A DNA stretch of 64,000 bases, taken from Otatea glauca. Lineage: Eukaryota > Streptophyta > Magnoliopsida > Poales > Poaceae. Below are positions 23,376 through 35,375 of this stretch, piece after piece. The notes under the pieces are model-generated. The model saw only the letters and a program-made list of their open reading frames with translations, did not search any database and was not told the origin of the DNA. Positions within the stretch are counted from its first letter, which is position 1; each line of letters starts with the position of its first letter. The position numbers and the translations under genes are program-made. The DNA is taken from NCBI GenBank assembly GCA_036346275.1, contig CM070725.1, forward strand, positions 40,982,104 to 41,046,103, given 5' to 3'.

Positions 23376-23942
23376 ATCCCCCACCAGATCCCAGAGGTCT
23401 CATAGGTCTTTGCATGTTTCAAAGTACTGTTTTTTATACAATGAACTATACCTTGAATTGCAACTGGACTTCAAGCTACATTTGTCTACAACTTGAACAA
23501 TGAACTATGCATTGAATTGCAAGTTAGGTGCAAACAAGTTTCACTAAAGGCCTTCACTGATACTGGGCTGCCGACAATCTACCCCTCGGGTGGAGCGTAT
23601 AAGTCATACTCCTTGGGCTCTTCATGAGTTTCTTAGAGAGTACCCACATCTCATGGACTGCGACCAACAATCGGACTCATATAGGTGTGTTCTTTCAAGA
23701 ATGCTCTGTTGGACAATATCTTTGTTTGTGTAAAAACTAACATAACACATTAAGATCATAGTCAACCTGCCTCACAGATTTTAGGAGTATGGCACCTTTC
23801 ACGGAGTGGGATGTAGAATGTGCTCTTCTTCAGTTAATCCAACAGCTTGTTATTACCCAGGTACTAATTCACGGGATCTCCAATCACATAGCTTGGGTTA
23901 CCATTGTGGTTAACTATTTGGTAGGTCTCATTCCCATCTCCC

Positions 23943-26838
23943 TTATGCACTATCTGCCACATTTCGTGATAGAACCTTTGTAAACGGATCTACCAGATTC
24001 TTAGCGGTTTGGATATAATCCAAAGCTATCACTCTGGAGTTTCTCAATTTCCTGACAGATTTCAACCGTCTTTTTATGTGTCTTGATGACTTCATGTTAT
24101 CCTTTGCACTGTTCACTTTCACGATAACCGTTTGATTATCACAGTTCATAAGGATAGACGTATCGGTTTTTCAACTACCGATAAGTCCATCAAGAGCTCA
24201 CGAAGCCATTCTGCTTCGACAGTGGTTGTATCCAATGCTGTGAGTTCTGCTTCCATGGTTGACCTCGTCAATATGATCTATTTACAAGACCTCCATGAGA
24301 CAGCAGCACCACCAAGAATGAATACATACCCACTCGTGGCCTTGAGCTCATCAAAGATCGATATCCGCTAGAATCACTATATCCCTCAAGTACACTAGGA
24401 TACCCAGTATAGTGAATTCCATAACTCATAGTATCTCTCAGATAACGCATTACTCTCTCAAGAGCACGCAATGATCATCACCCGGATTAGAGATAAACCG
24501 GCTTAATTTGCTGACAGCAAACGAGATGTCAAGCCTTATAGCGCCAGCTAGGTACATAAGTGAACCAATAATATGAGAGTATCTCAGTTGATCTCTAGTA
24601 ATTCTTCGGTTCTTCCGAAGAATCAAACTAGCATCATAAGGTGTTGGAGAAGGTTTACTGTCCATATAGCCAAAACGGCTTAAGACATTTTCCACATAAT
24701 GGGATTGCACAAGAGTAATCCCATCCTCACCTTTAATCAGCTTGATGTTCAGAATTACATCAGCTTCTCTCAGATCCTTCGTATCAAAGCTTTGGGACAA
24801 AAACATCTCGACCTCATTAATCACATCAAGATTTGTTCCAAATATAAGTATGTAATCCACATACAAGCATAGAATAACTCCCTCACCCCCACCTTAGCGG
24901 TAGTATACACATCTATCAACTTCGTTTACAACAAAGCCTTCAGATGTTAAAGTTCTATCGAACTTCTCATGCCATTTCTTGGGTGCTTGCTTAAGGTCAT
25001 ACAAAGATTTCAGCAACTTACACACTTTGTTCTCTTGACCATTTACTACAAATCCATCAGGTTGTTCCATATAAATTTCCTCATCTAACTCTCCACTAAG
25101 GAAAGTTATCTTAACATTCATTTGATGAACAAGATCATTAGAGGCAGCCAAGGACAGTAGTACACGTATTATGGTCAATCTAGCAACGAGTGAATAAGTA
25201 TCAAAGAAATTCTCGCCTTCTTTTTGGGTGTAACCCTTGGCCACAAGCCGGGCCTTATACTTCTCAATAGTACCATCAGGCCTGAGCTTCTTTTTGAATA
25301 CCTATTTGCATCCAACTGATTTACAACCATAAGAACGATCTGTGATTTCCTAAGTTCCGTTAGCGAGAATAGAATCCATTTTACTACGGACCGCATCCTT
25401 CCAGTAGTCTGCATCAGGAGATGCATATGCTTCTGAAATGGTCTTGGGAACATCATCCACAAGGTACACCGTGAAATCATCACCAAAGGATTTTACGGTC
25501 CTTTGTATCTTGCTCCTTCTAGGAGCATCACTGTCATCCTCCTCAGGATTTCGTTCATGTGTTTGTTCAAAATGTTCAAGTGGTATGGCAGGTTCAGGAG
25601 TTGAATCACACGTCTGACTAAGAATGCTATGCATATCCTTCATAGGAAATATATTCTCAAAAAACGTTGCATCTCGAGACTCCATTATTGTACCGACATG
25701 CATGTCAGATACCTCAAATTTAACTACTAGAAACTTATAGGCAATGCTGCAATGAGCATATTCTTCAAAGACACAATCAACAGTTTTAGGTCCTAGCTTG
25801 CGCTTCTTTATTATCGGTACATTGACTTTCGCCAAGCACCCCCAAGTGCACAAGTAAGATAGTGATGGTTTTCTTTCTTTTCATCCCTTATATGGAGTTA
25901 CCTCACTATTCTTAGTGGGAACACTATTTAGGACATGACTTGAGGTCAACAAGGCCTCCCCCACCATGCCTTAGATAATCCCGCAGTGTCTAACATGACA
26001 TTAACCAAGTCAATCAGGGTGTGATTTTTCCTTTCGGTAACCCCGTTGGATTGGGGCGAATAGTGAATCGTCCTCTCGTGGATGATACCATGCTCTGCAC
26101 AGTATTGGGAGAAATCATTGGAAAAATACTCTCCACCACGATCCGACCTAACTCTTTTGATTTTTCTTTCCCGTTGATTCTCAACTTCTGCCTTATAGAT
26201 TTTGAAGTAGTCTAAAGCCTCATCTTTTGTTTTTAAGAGATACACATAGCAAAATCTAGTCGCATCATCAATTAAAGTCGTGAAGTATCTTTTCCACCCT
26301 TCTTCAATACACCATTCATCTCACAGAGATCTGAATGTATGAGTTCTAATGGTGTCAAGTTTCTTTCCTCGGCTCCCTTGTGAGGCTTGCGAGATTGCTT
26401 AGACTGCACACAACTTTGGCACTTAGAACCTTTGACAATGAAAAATTTCGGAATTAATTTCATACTGGAAAGCCAAGACACAGAACCAAAATTAAGATGA
26501 CATAGTCGTGAGTGCCAAACACTTGCCTCACTACCAATAACATTATCACAAAGATGATTCACAAATTTATTACAGACATTCTCAAGAGAAAAACGGAATA
26601 AGCCTCCGCTATCATAGCCTTTACCAATAAATAGTCCGTACTTTGATATGACTACTTTATTCGACTCAAACACCAACTTATACCCTTCTCTGCAAAGAAG
26701 GGAACCACTAACGAAATTCTTGTTGATTGAAGGGACATGCTGCACGTTCTTTAGCCGCACGATCTTGCCCGAAGTAAGCTTCAGACCTACCGTGCCAACA
26801 CCAAGAACATAAGCATATGACCCATTCCCCATCAACAC
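23943..26838 (-). pseudogene. Copia C pol: integrase, RT, RNase H
   Basis: From the 5' side: integrase zinc finger with HSRLCHLNFGSV and CQSCVQSKQSRKPH (26272-26838). Its catalytic core has RSDRGGEYFSNDF and HYSPQSNGVTERKNHT (25946-26245). Reverse transcriptase has AKGYTQKEGENFFDTYS and FLSGELDEEIYMEQPDGF (24894-25244), then MYVDYILIFGTN (24450-24866). The catalytic pair reads YVDY, not YVDD, at about 24848-24862, so the second Asp is lost. RNase H pieces include GYSDSSGYRS (24268-24471) and YIQTAKNLVDPFTK (23943-24149). Multiple stops and frame changes separate the pieces. Confidence 0.9.
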
Positions 26839-26856
26839 GGAGGAACCTCGAGCAAC

Positions 26857-27830
26857 CTAGTAAGAAGAAAACAATGATACATCAACACATGCATGAATAT
26901 TAGCCCCAGTATCAATCCACCAATCGGTAGATTGACTAGCCGAAAGAACAGTGAGTAAATTACCATACCCAGGTGTCTTCTTCTCAGCATTGCCAATAGT
27001 CACGTTGACAGATTTGGAGTTTTGTCCCTGCTGATCCTTTCCTCGTTTGCGACTTGAACATTTCTTTGCCCAATGTCCAATCTCACTACACACGAAGCAA
27101 GGCTTGTCATTCTGATGTTTCTTTTTCTTAAAGTTGGTAATCTGAACATGTTTTCCCTTTGACTTGAACTTATCAGAACCAGAACGCTGTATAAAATTAG
27201 CGCTGATTTGTCCCTCAACCACCTTTGGGTGCACATCCTTCGCCCGAGCTTTCTCCTCAACATCAAGAGACGCAATCAGACTCTCAATAAAGATTTCTTG
27301 CCTTTTGTGTATTAGAGATGTGGCAAAATTCCTCCACGAGGGAGCAATTTGGCAATGATGCCACCCGCCACAAACTTGTCGAGTAACGTGCACTTGAGGT
27401 GATCAAGTTCCCTCGCAATGAACTGTATCTCGTGAGCCCGTTCAACTACAGAACGACCATCAACTATTTTGTAGTCATGATATTGCTCCATAACATACAG
27501 TTCACTGCCAGCATCAGAGGCACTGAATTTATTTTCAAGTGCCTCCCACAACTCCTTTGCATTTGACATGTGCATATACACGTCGCAAAAGCGGTCTGAA
27601 AGAATGCTAAGAACACATCCTACAAAAATTGTGGTGGCATCCTTGAACCTTTTTTTCCTGCTCAGCAGTAAGGGTTCCTTCAGGTTTGCCAGCCGCAACT
27701 CAGTAGACGTTCATAGCCGTGAGCCACAGAGTGGCTCGCGTCTGCCATCTCTTAAAGTGAACACCGGTGAATCTATCCGGTTTCATTGCCTCAGCAAATC
27801 CAAATGCTTTCATCATATTCATGTTTTTGG
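26857..27830 (-). pseudogene. Copia C gag and protease
   Basis: The gag begins within about 12 bases of the 5' LTR: MNMMKAFGFAEAMKP, then FTGVHFKRWQTRATLW, an in-frame stop, LYVMEQYHDYKIVDGRSV and further on a CCHC knuckle CFVCSEIGHWAKKC (about 27060-27105). The protease motif WWIDTGANIHAC follows at about 26880-26920. DTGA is the retropepsin active site. The usual leader and tRNA-complementary primer-binding site are missing between the LTR and gag. A frameshift lies near 27312-27393. Confidence 0.88.
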
Positions 27831-27832
27831 AT

Positions 27833-28717
27833 TGTTGGATAATTAGGCATATTAATGATGAATCTATTTCGAAAATAAGATATGACGATAATTGAAGCTA
27901 GAACAGATGAAATAAATAAACTAGACAGAAGCAATATAGCAATGCAATGTCCATCTCATCCATATTATTAGATAAACAAAAATAGACGAGGTTTGTGTGT
28001 TACCGAGATGACGCAAAGACGTGACCGAACTGGTAGCAGATGCCGATATGGGCGAAGCTGATCGTCGGTGAAGAAACCAGCGAGCAGTCGCTTGAAGACG
28101 CTTCCCAAAAACGTGATTCGCCCTCTCCCGATGCAGGATCTCAAGGGGGCGAACGTTTCGAAGACCTACTCCCCCAACAATCGGTGCACGCCGATGAAGG
28201 AACAGGAAAGACAGAGGCAACGCAGTACTTCAAGAAGGCTAAAGGTTCGAGAGAGATATGACTGATATCTTTTCTGCGTATATATAACAGAGAGAGAATC
28301 GTGGAGCACGATACGAGTTGGTTACAGATACCGCGTAAAATCTACTCCACAGTTCGAGTCAGTTACGGATTAGTTCACGCAGTTAAAACCACGTTAACAT
28401 AACCGTGTTGACTACTTAGTCACATGCTACAAAAACTGCAAAAGAGAACTGCGCATGCGCAAACCATCGGACTCGATTTCGCTGCACCATTCACGTGCAT
28501 GTCACGTACGCGCCGCCTAACGTGGCGAGCAAGCGCGCGCGTGTTCTCTTCTTCTCATGAGCATGGTGGAAGAACCTTCCCTTATAAGGTGATCTTCATC
28601 CATCTCCACTAGCAATATGAGATTATTGCATTTTCACCTCTCTTCCGCCTAATAAGCTTTTAGGATTTTTCAAGAATTATTTATGAATTTAATATACCTA
28701 GCCCAAATAATTCCACA
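27833..28717 (-). repeat. Copia C 5' LTR
   Basis: An 885-bp LTR closely similar to the one at 22517-23375, with many small indels. It begins TGTTGGATAATTAGGC on the plus strand and ends CCCAAATAATTCCACA. Confidence 0.9.
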
Positions 28718-29443
28718 GGCGGGACGCCAGACAGCCGGCTCGACTGGGGCTCCGACATGATCTGCAGCGTGACACGCAGTACTCCAACGGCTGCGGCCAC
28801 CTCAACCCGCGCGTGCAGTAAGAGCTCCCCGACTGGCTCAACTGGTCCGACCTCAGCTTCGACGGCTGGAACCTGGACTTCGCCAAGGGCTACTCCGCGC
28901 TCATGGCGAGTATCTACGTTGTTGACAGCACCAGCCCTACTTTCGTCGGCGGCGAGACCTGGGATGATGGGGTGGCTGCCGTAAAAGGCCGTTCACAACC
29001 ACGACACCGGGTCGACGCAGGCTCTCTAGCTGTTCCCCTCCGAGAAGGTCATGCAAGGCTACGCCTACATCCTCACACACCCGGGCATCTCATGCATGGT
29101 AAGTATCACCATACTTTTTGTGATCTGAACTGACTACCACTTGATTTTGTGCGTGCAGTTCTACGACCACGTGTTCGACTGGAACCTGAAGCAGGAGATC
29201 ACCACACTGGCAGAAATCCGGTCAATAAACGGGATCCATCCGGGCAGCACGCTGGGTATACTCAAAGCCGAGGGCGATGTCTACGTTGTCATGATCGACG
29301 GCAAGGTTATCACCAAGCTCGGGCCGAGATACGAAGTTGGCAACCTCATCCCCTCGGACTTCCATGTCGTGGCTCATGGCAGCAACAACTGCGTCTGGGA
29401 GAAGCATGGCCTCAGAGTTCCTGCTGGTAGAAGGCATTATTAA

Positions 29444-31280
29444 TCAGCTGATGTTCGCACAATAGATATATATATCCAGGTCTAGCTATGATTCATTTTC
29501 CTGCAATATATATGGACTTCAATGTACATTTTAGCGTAGCGTCATATGGTAATAAAAATGTAGTGTAGGATATATGGTTGGAATTATTAGCATTTTGAAC
29601 CTCGAAGAGTTGCAGTTTTGTTACCGAATGAAATGTAGCAGTGAACATTCAGTTTTTGGACCAACGAAATGCTGGTGGCTCCTGCAAACTGTTCACTCAA
29701 CTTTATAATTCACGCAGGCAACATTAGTGTCATGTATACAACTAGGGTGGATTGTGCACTACGCCACGCCGTATGGTAGGCAGCTAATAGTCTAGTAAGA
29801 TATAGGAATCATTCCGATTCATTATAAATACCGAGTAATATGGACTAATCAGTTAATCATAAATAAACTGTAGAACCTTAGAGCACCCGTTGAAGTCTCT
29901 GGCAACCGCAAAAAATTATCAAAAGAACAACTATAGAAGAATGCAGCTCAAACCACAATAGCAAAAGACAATGTTCATATATGAGAGCATTTTTCTAAAA
30001 GGAATATGAGAACAAGTTTGTTTTTTGAAGTAGGGCTAACCTGATTGATCTCGACACGTAGCCTTAAATTTTGAGATATATGGAAAGGGTGCAAAAAGCC
30101 AGATCCATTCGAACTCATGTCTCCTTAGGTCCTGCACCAGAGAGACAAGAAACCGTGAAGCGATCAGATAGCATCCAAGTGTTCAAGCAATCATAAATAC
30201 ATTGGTGTAGTAACAATGCAGAAAGGATGTCAGTCATGGGGAAAAAAGCATCACCACAAGTAAAAAACTAAACAACAAATAATTTTAATGTGAGTTGCAT
30301 TATGTAAAGATTCAAAACATTCTTCATAAGACAGGCAAGGAAAAATTTGTTAACTCACTCCTAAGATCGACCCTCCTGGCAAAAAATCTAGCAGACTATT
30401 TTAGTGAGCTTTTCTTCCACACTATCCAACGAATTGCTGCTCAAGCCACAGTACACAGTACCAGACCAGATAGATCAAACACCATCGCAGAAAAGAAGAG
30501 CAAAACATGTAGCAATGTAGAGTCTACTCACAACAACTGGGATCTGGGAGGTTCTTGAGCAGCTCCACCTCGTCCTAAAGCTACCTTATTATATGAACCT
30601 AATAAAAAAGATTCCCATAATAAGCACTTCATAGTCAAAGAAAAGCATTTGATAGTCAGCTTTTTTTGGCAAAACTATAGTCAGATAAAGCTAATACTAA
30701 AAAAGTATCTTAGCTTAGTCAAATATTTGTAGCTGCTCATCCCTAATACATATACAATTTATTTCTATGTACAGGCATGATTCAGCCTTAAAATTGCATC
30801 ACTGGCCTAAAAACACACCGGCTATATATTTCTAAAAGAATAAACCTCAGTTTAGCAGTAAGCCCCTAATAGCTATACAATTGTAAAATGTGCATTAAGA
30901 AGTGAACCCAAAAAAATCTCTTATTTCGAACAGAATGTGATGATTAAAAAAAGAGAGGAATCCAAGCATGGCCATAACCCCTAGACCGCAATTACTGCAA
31001 ACGAAGATAACTGTGTGTTTCTTTAGTTAATGGACTATAGGGAATTGAGCATTTAGAACTATTCTTGTGGTCAACACTAACATCTCCATTTAGACCTCTA
31101 TTTTATAGTTGGCTATAACATGTCCATTTAGAACTCTGTACGCATCCATCCAACAAAATTTGCTAAGCATGTATCTTTCCTCTTTGCTTTCGGCCGTTTC
31201 TAATTGTTGAGACCCAACAGCACTGACATAGGGATTTCATAAAGAGAGGACAATTGCATCGAGAATTTTGATTGCAGACA
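29444..31280. other. Amylase 3' flank and unassigned sequence
   Basis: The first 150 bases are the amylase 3' region, with AATAAAA near 29550. Beyond it I find no element and no gene I recognise. A stretch at about 30535-30580 reads DEVELLKNLPDP on the minus strand, which could be a small exon of a minus-strand host gene; support is weak. Confidence 0.4.
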
Positions 31281-32225
31281 GCCAGCATCAAGGTTACAAA
31301 AACCAACGAAATTCGGCGAAATCTCGCCGAAATCTCGGATTTCGGACCCCAGCGAGTTTGCACAGACCGGCCGGATGGAAAAATCTGAAAAAAATTTGAA
31401 ACTGCTACAGTAAGTTTCGGAATTTTAAATTTTTCGGCGAGATTTCGGAATTTTAAACCGGAATTTGATTTTTTTTGGCCGGATCTGACCAGAATTATAT
31501 CAATAAGTTCTCAGGAAGTGATCTTCAATGATAATATTTCGAAAAGGTTGATTTTTTAGACTTTTTGGCATTTCGGCAGAAACACTCTCTGAATTTTAAA
31601 AAATTGAGAATTCATTTTCATGCTATGAGAAATTTATGAGAGTATCATAAGATATGTAGGATAATACATAAAATTTATGAAAATATTTTAACATCATTTG
31701 TTATGTTTTAAAAATAAAAATCGAAATAGGATAAATGAGGCAAAGGATGAGTGCTAGAATTTTATAAATTTATTAATGTCGATAATTACCTCAAATATTT
31801 ATGGAGCTTAAAATTCTCTCATAACCCTGTTTTAAAAGTTTAAAAAATTTCAACCAGTTTTGATGAGAATAAAATTTTATGTGGTACAAGGACGTGATGT
31901 ACATTTCAAAACAAAGTGATGTACTACATACACATATTTTTGGTATTTTTTTGTGATTGATCATGATCTCAAAACTTTATCACAAGATCATTGATGCTTT
32001 CCAAATATGTACCATTTTTTTTTGTAATTTTTACATTGTTGAAACTATTGGAAAAAAACTATTATAAAGTAACACTTTCATGTTTTCTGTGATTATTTTA
32101 TGTTTGATCATCTTCTCAAAATTTTATGACAGCATCATTGATGCATTGCAACTATGTTAAAAAAAATTGGTAATTTTTACATGCTCCGAACTATGGAAAA
32201 AAAAGTTGCAAAGAAATGTCGTTGT

Positions 32226-32285
32226 GAAGATTCGAACTCGTGACCTCTTGTTTGATAGAGTTTAGCTTTACCACTGAGATATGTG
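32226..32285 (-). other. tRNA-like sequence inside the hAT element
   Basis: The minus strand reads ATCTCAGTGGTAAAGC, a close match to a tRNA D-arm/A box, then about 20 bases with a CTCT/AGAG pair where the anticodon arm would be, then GAGTTCGAATC, a B-box/T-arm. The acceptor stem does not pair, so it is not a functional tRNA. It may be a tRNA- or SINE-derived relic with a pol III promoter layout. Confidence 0.5.
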
Positions 32286-33273
32286 TGCTCATGTGTTCTA
32301 GAGATGAGAAATAACTCATTTTATACATTGACAACTCACCGGTTTTAATACATCACAATCATTGAAGTTCATTCACACTTATTCCACCGAGAGGCTCTCG
32401 CCATTTCACTTTCCCTGCGCAACTCCCTTCTCCACCTCGCTCCTCTCTCGCTCCGGCCAATCTCCGGCCAAGTCCGCCAGCCCCTAGCTCTCGGAGGTAA
32501 ATCTCGGCCTCCATGCGAGATTTGAGCCTACAAGGCGAAATCTCTGCTTGAAAGGCTAAATTTCGGTCTTCCAAAAATCGGTATGAACAAATTGATTTGT
32601 TGGATTTTAAGTGCAATTGTATTTTTTTGCTTATTTAGACATGTATTCATGTGGGATATAGTCTAGTAAGAACTAACAATGCATGTACTCATGTGGGAAT
32701 TGAGATATAATTCATATGTCAAGATGTCTTCAAAACTCAAAAGACCATGTCACTTACTCACTTAGTCACTTGTATGGTAGTATGGTACACCTAGCAAGCC
32801 TCACAACGAAAGGCATATATCATGCATTTTAGCAAACATCGATGAGTTAAGAATGTTGACTGCAGTCGAGGTCGCTGTGATGATCATACAAGCTTATATA
32901 TCATGCATTTTTCGTAATGATGCAGTCAGAGGTCGCTGTGATGGCGAGCCTCGTGGTACCGTGATGGGACCACGGGAGCGATCGGTTCAGTGGTCGAGGT
33001 GCAACCATCTGCGCATGTTATGAAGGGTGGAGGCGACCCGCCTTAAGGAACATTTGGGTGGCCGCCACGGTGATGTGAAGGTCACCAACGTGCCTAAAGT
33101 GATTAGGAAGGCCATGATCGCGACCGTGGTGGCCGTGATGTAAAGAAGGAGAAGCAGCGATTCGCTGCGTCAGAGGAGGCTTGCACCGAATGGGCCACCA
33201 TGGGCACGGAGGATGAGCAACTTAAGATGGCCATAAAGGCCTCTAAAGAAGAGGCCTACCTCAGAGCCAAGGT

Positions 33274-35375
33274 TTGACGCAAAGATCGGTTCCGGAGTGG
33301 TGCACTAAGTCTTCAATTCAATCGACTATCAAGAAATGTTCTGGTCGGTCCAAATCGACACGGAAAGCCATGCCTCCATGGATGTCGACCTTGCACGGGC
33401 TAGTGCCCGCAAAGAACCTCAGATTGACCTTTGCATTCCAGCAGGGGAAGCGGGAGAAGCTTGGGAGGATGGTCAAAGTGGTTACATGCTAATGCAATTC
33501 CGGAAGGAAGGTGGATCGCCCGTATTTCACGTGTATGAAACAATTGTATGTTTGTAAGTTACACGTCAGGTGATGATTGTACTAATCTCTTGTGCATGCG
33601 GTCATAGCCGCAATTGTCGACGCAGAGCTAAGCCTGTGGGTTCGTGCACCACGAGGATACGAGATAGACGGTAAGTACTTGGACGCGAATGAGCAGGAGA
33701 TTGTGAAGTACATTCGGAGGTTCGTGGACGATCGGGCCACCTTTGGTGTTACTGATGATGTGCGATGTTCGGACAGACCTACACAGCAGAGTATCATCAA
33801 CTTCATGGTATAACGCAATGGGACGATGTTCTTCCATAAGACCGTAAATGCCACAGTACAAAATTCATTTATTTTTCCTATTCCGTATGATCGCCATTGC
33901 CACACGTACTAACTTCTTGCTTGCTCATTCGCAGCCTAAGGTCCGTAACCACAAATACCTACTAGCCGAGATAACAAAGGTGGTGGCCGAGGAGATGGGG
34001 TGGAGCATGTTGTGCAGTGGTTATCGACAATGGTGCCAACTTCAAGAAAGCATGCGGATGTTACGAGTGCGCAAGACTCAGATAGTATGGCAAGCTTTGC
34101 TTGGCACACACCGTAAATCTTATGCTAAAAGACGTGCGCGAGGATGAATGTATCAAAGATATTGTGGCACAAGCCAAGAGAATCGCAGATTTTTATACAA
34201 CCACAAGAATCTACATGCGCAGATGAGGCAACATATTGGTGGAGAGTTGGTGAGGCCAAATGCCACTAGATTTGGGACGACCTTTGTTTTCCTTGATAGC
34301 TTCTTCAAAAAAGGAAAAGTTCCAAAGAAATGGATGACACATCCTCGACCGGATAGGTAGTAGGCGGGTGAAATGGCGGAGGCAAGCACGCATATGACCA
34401 CCTCGCAAGGTGGATTTCGGACATGGGTGGAGTGGACCGTGGTGGCCGTAGAACCCTTGTACAAGTTGTTGAGGTTCGCGGATCAAGACAAGTTACCAAC
34501 AATCACGGTAATGATGCAAAGACGCAATTGCACGGAATGAGTACAACAATAACTTACGGAGCATGGAGAATAAAGATAGGATATTCCTACAAGTCATGGA
34601 AAAGAGATTTGCGAAATAAGGAAACCACATTTGTGCAAGCCGGTAAGTGAAATTAACATGTTCGGTTCTATTATGCTAAGTATGCAATGTTCGCATCTAT
34701 TATACTAACTATGCAATCTTTTCATCAATTGCGACCTCCGCCCCGACCAAGTCCCGTTCTCATACAACATATGCAAGACTTCGCAGATACATGGAGAGCC
34801 TCGACCGCACTAAGCATTATGGTCGATGACGACGCTATCACGGTGAAGGCTCTACGAGAAGCAGACACATACCGCCTTAGACGGGACGTTTGCCACCCCT
34901 TGCAGACACCGGTACCGCCGATAACCAAATGACGGTAAGTACATAAACTAAGGTTGGTTGGTATGTTGTTGTGTAGCACTCACCGACTTTTCTTTCTTCG
35001 TGTTGTTCACACCAATAGTGGATGGCATTCGGAATGAGACGCCATCACGCAAAAGTTCGCCTTGAGGTTGGTGTCCCAGCCGCATCGTCGAGTGGGTGTG
35101 AACGCAATTGGAGCACATTTGCTTTGGTGCACACGCAGCCACGAAACCGTTTAAGTTATGCGAAGCTCCAACACCGTGTTCGCACTACAACCGCGACTTC
35201 GCTTCGAGACTATGAATCCACTCGCGCACTCCAAGACGAAGACCATGTGGATCGCTCGATCGAGGATGCGATGCATCCCGCCATGACCCAATTGCAGAGT
35301 GGTTCGACTCATCCAGTTCATTGGGAGCCTCTACTCGACGAGGACAATACAAGACGACCCACCCCTCCCAAATGA
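33274..35375 (+). pseudogene. hAT transposase remnants (DUF659 and dimerisation domain)
   Basis: In order: a frame (33592-33813) with NEQEIVKYIRRFVDDRATFG and PTQQSIINFMV, the start of the DUF659 part. Next come GT/AG-like intron borders near 33553 and before 33935. Then VVIDNGANFKKAC (about 34018-34056) in the catalytic region, followed by TVNLMLKDVREDECIKDIV-type sequence, and RPNATRFGTTFVFLDSFFKK (34148-34360). The C-terminal hAT dimerisation motif GCERNWSTFALVHTQPRNRL is at about 35090-35160. The pieces are in different frames with several stops. A C-terminal tail with FDYNDPYVDPYARRL (36036-36278) may belong to it. The family joins and cuts DNA at 8-bp targets, matching the TSD. Confidence 0.82.

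Larger units (their letters stand above)
22517..28717 (-). mobile_element. Copia C: Ty1/copia element in amylase exon 3
   Basis: LTRs at 22517-23375 and 27833-28717 enclose gag, protease, integrase, reverse transcriptase and RNase H remnants on the minus strand, in copia order. Outside the ends lie amylase codons: ATCTTCGG on the left and GGCGGGACG on the right. No 5-bp duplication is seen (TTCGG versus GGCGG) and the host sequence is one base short of the expected codons, so an edge was probably altered after insertion. The right LTR ends CCACA where the left ends CCAACA. It is a different family from copia A, with longer LTRs and a different gag. Confidence 0.9.
21940..29443 (+). pseudogene. 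Alpha-amylase pseudogene, split by copia C
   Basis: Four exons of a cereal secreted alpha-amylase (GH13, starch hydrolysis) are recognisable. Exon 1 (21940-21993) encodes MVLCLLCSNTARAQVLFQ followed by a GTACGT donor; the signal peptide looks short. Exon 2 (22099-22225) starts GFIRESCKKQGG, has an in-frame stop after ATQV and a GC rather than GT donor. Exon 3 starts at 22342 (GYMLNRLYDLNAS, VADIVINHRC) and is cut at 22516 by copia C. It resumes at 28718 (GTPDSRLDWGSDMICS) and ends at 29098. It has a small frameshift, a deletion before LNPRVQ, a stop after that, FDGWNLDFAKGY where R is expected, a large deletion between GETW and GMMGWLP, and further stops. NHDTGSTQ survives. Exon 4 (29159-29443), FYDHVFDWNLKQE to AGRRHY, is intact. 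The gene cannot make a working enzyme. Confidence 0.93.

Noticed and set aside
28040..28265. Open frames at 28040-28265
   Set aside because: They lie in the copia C LTR and have counterparts in the other LTR with different lengths and breaks.
22512..28722. TSD for copia C
   Set aside because: TTCGG and GGCGG match at only three of five positions and the host codons are one base short, so I do not claim it.
32226..32285. Functional tRNA gene
   Set aside because: The acceptor stem does not pair and the anticodon loop is irregular.
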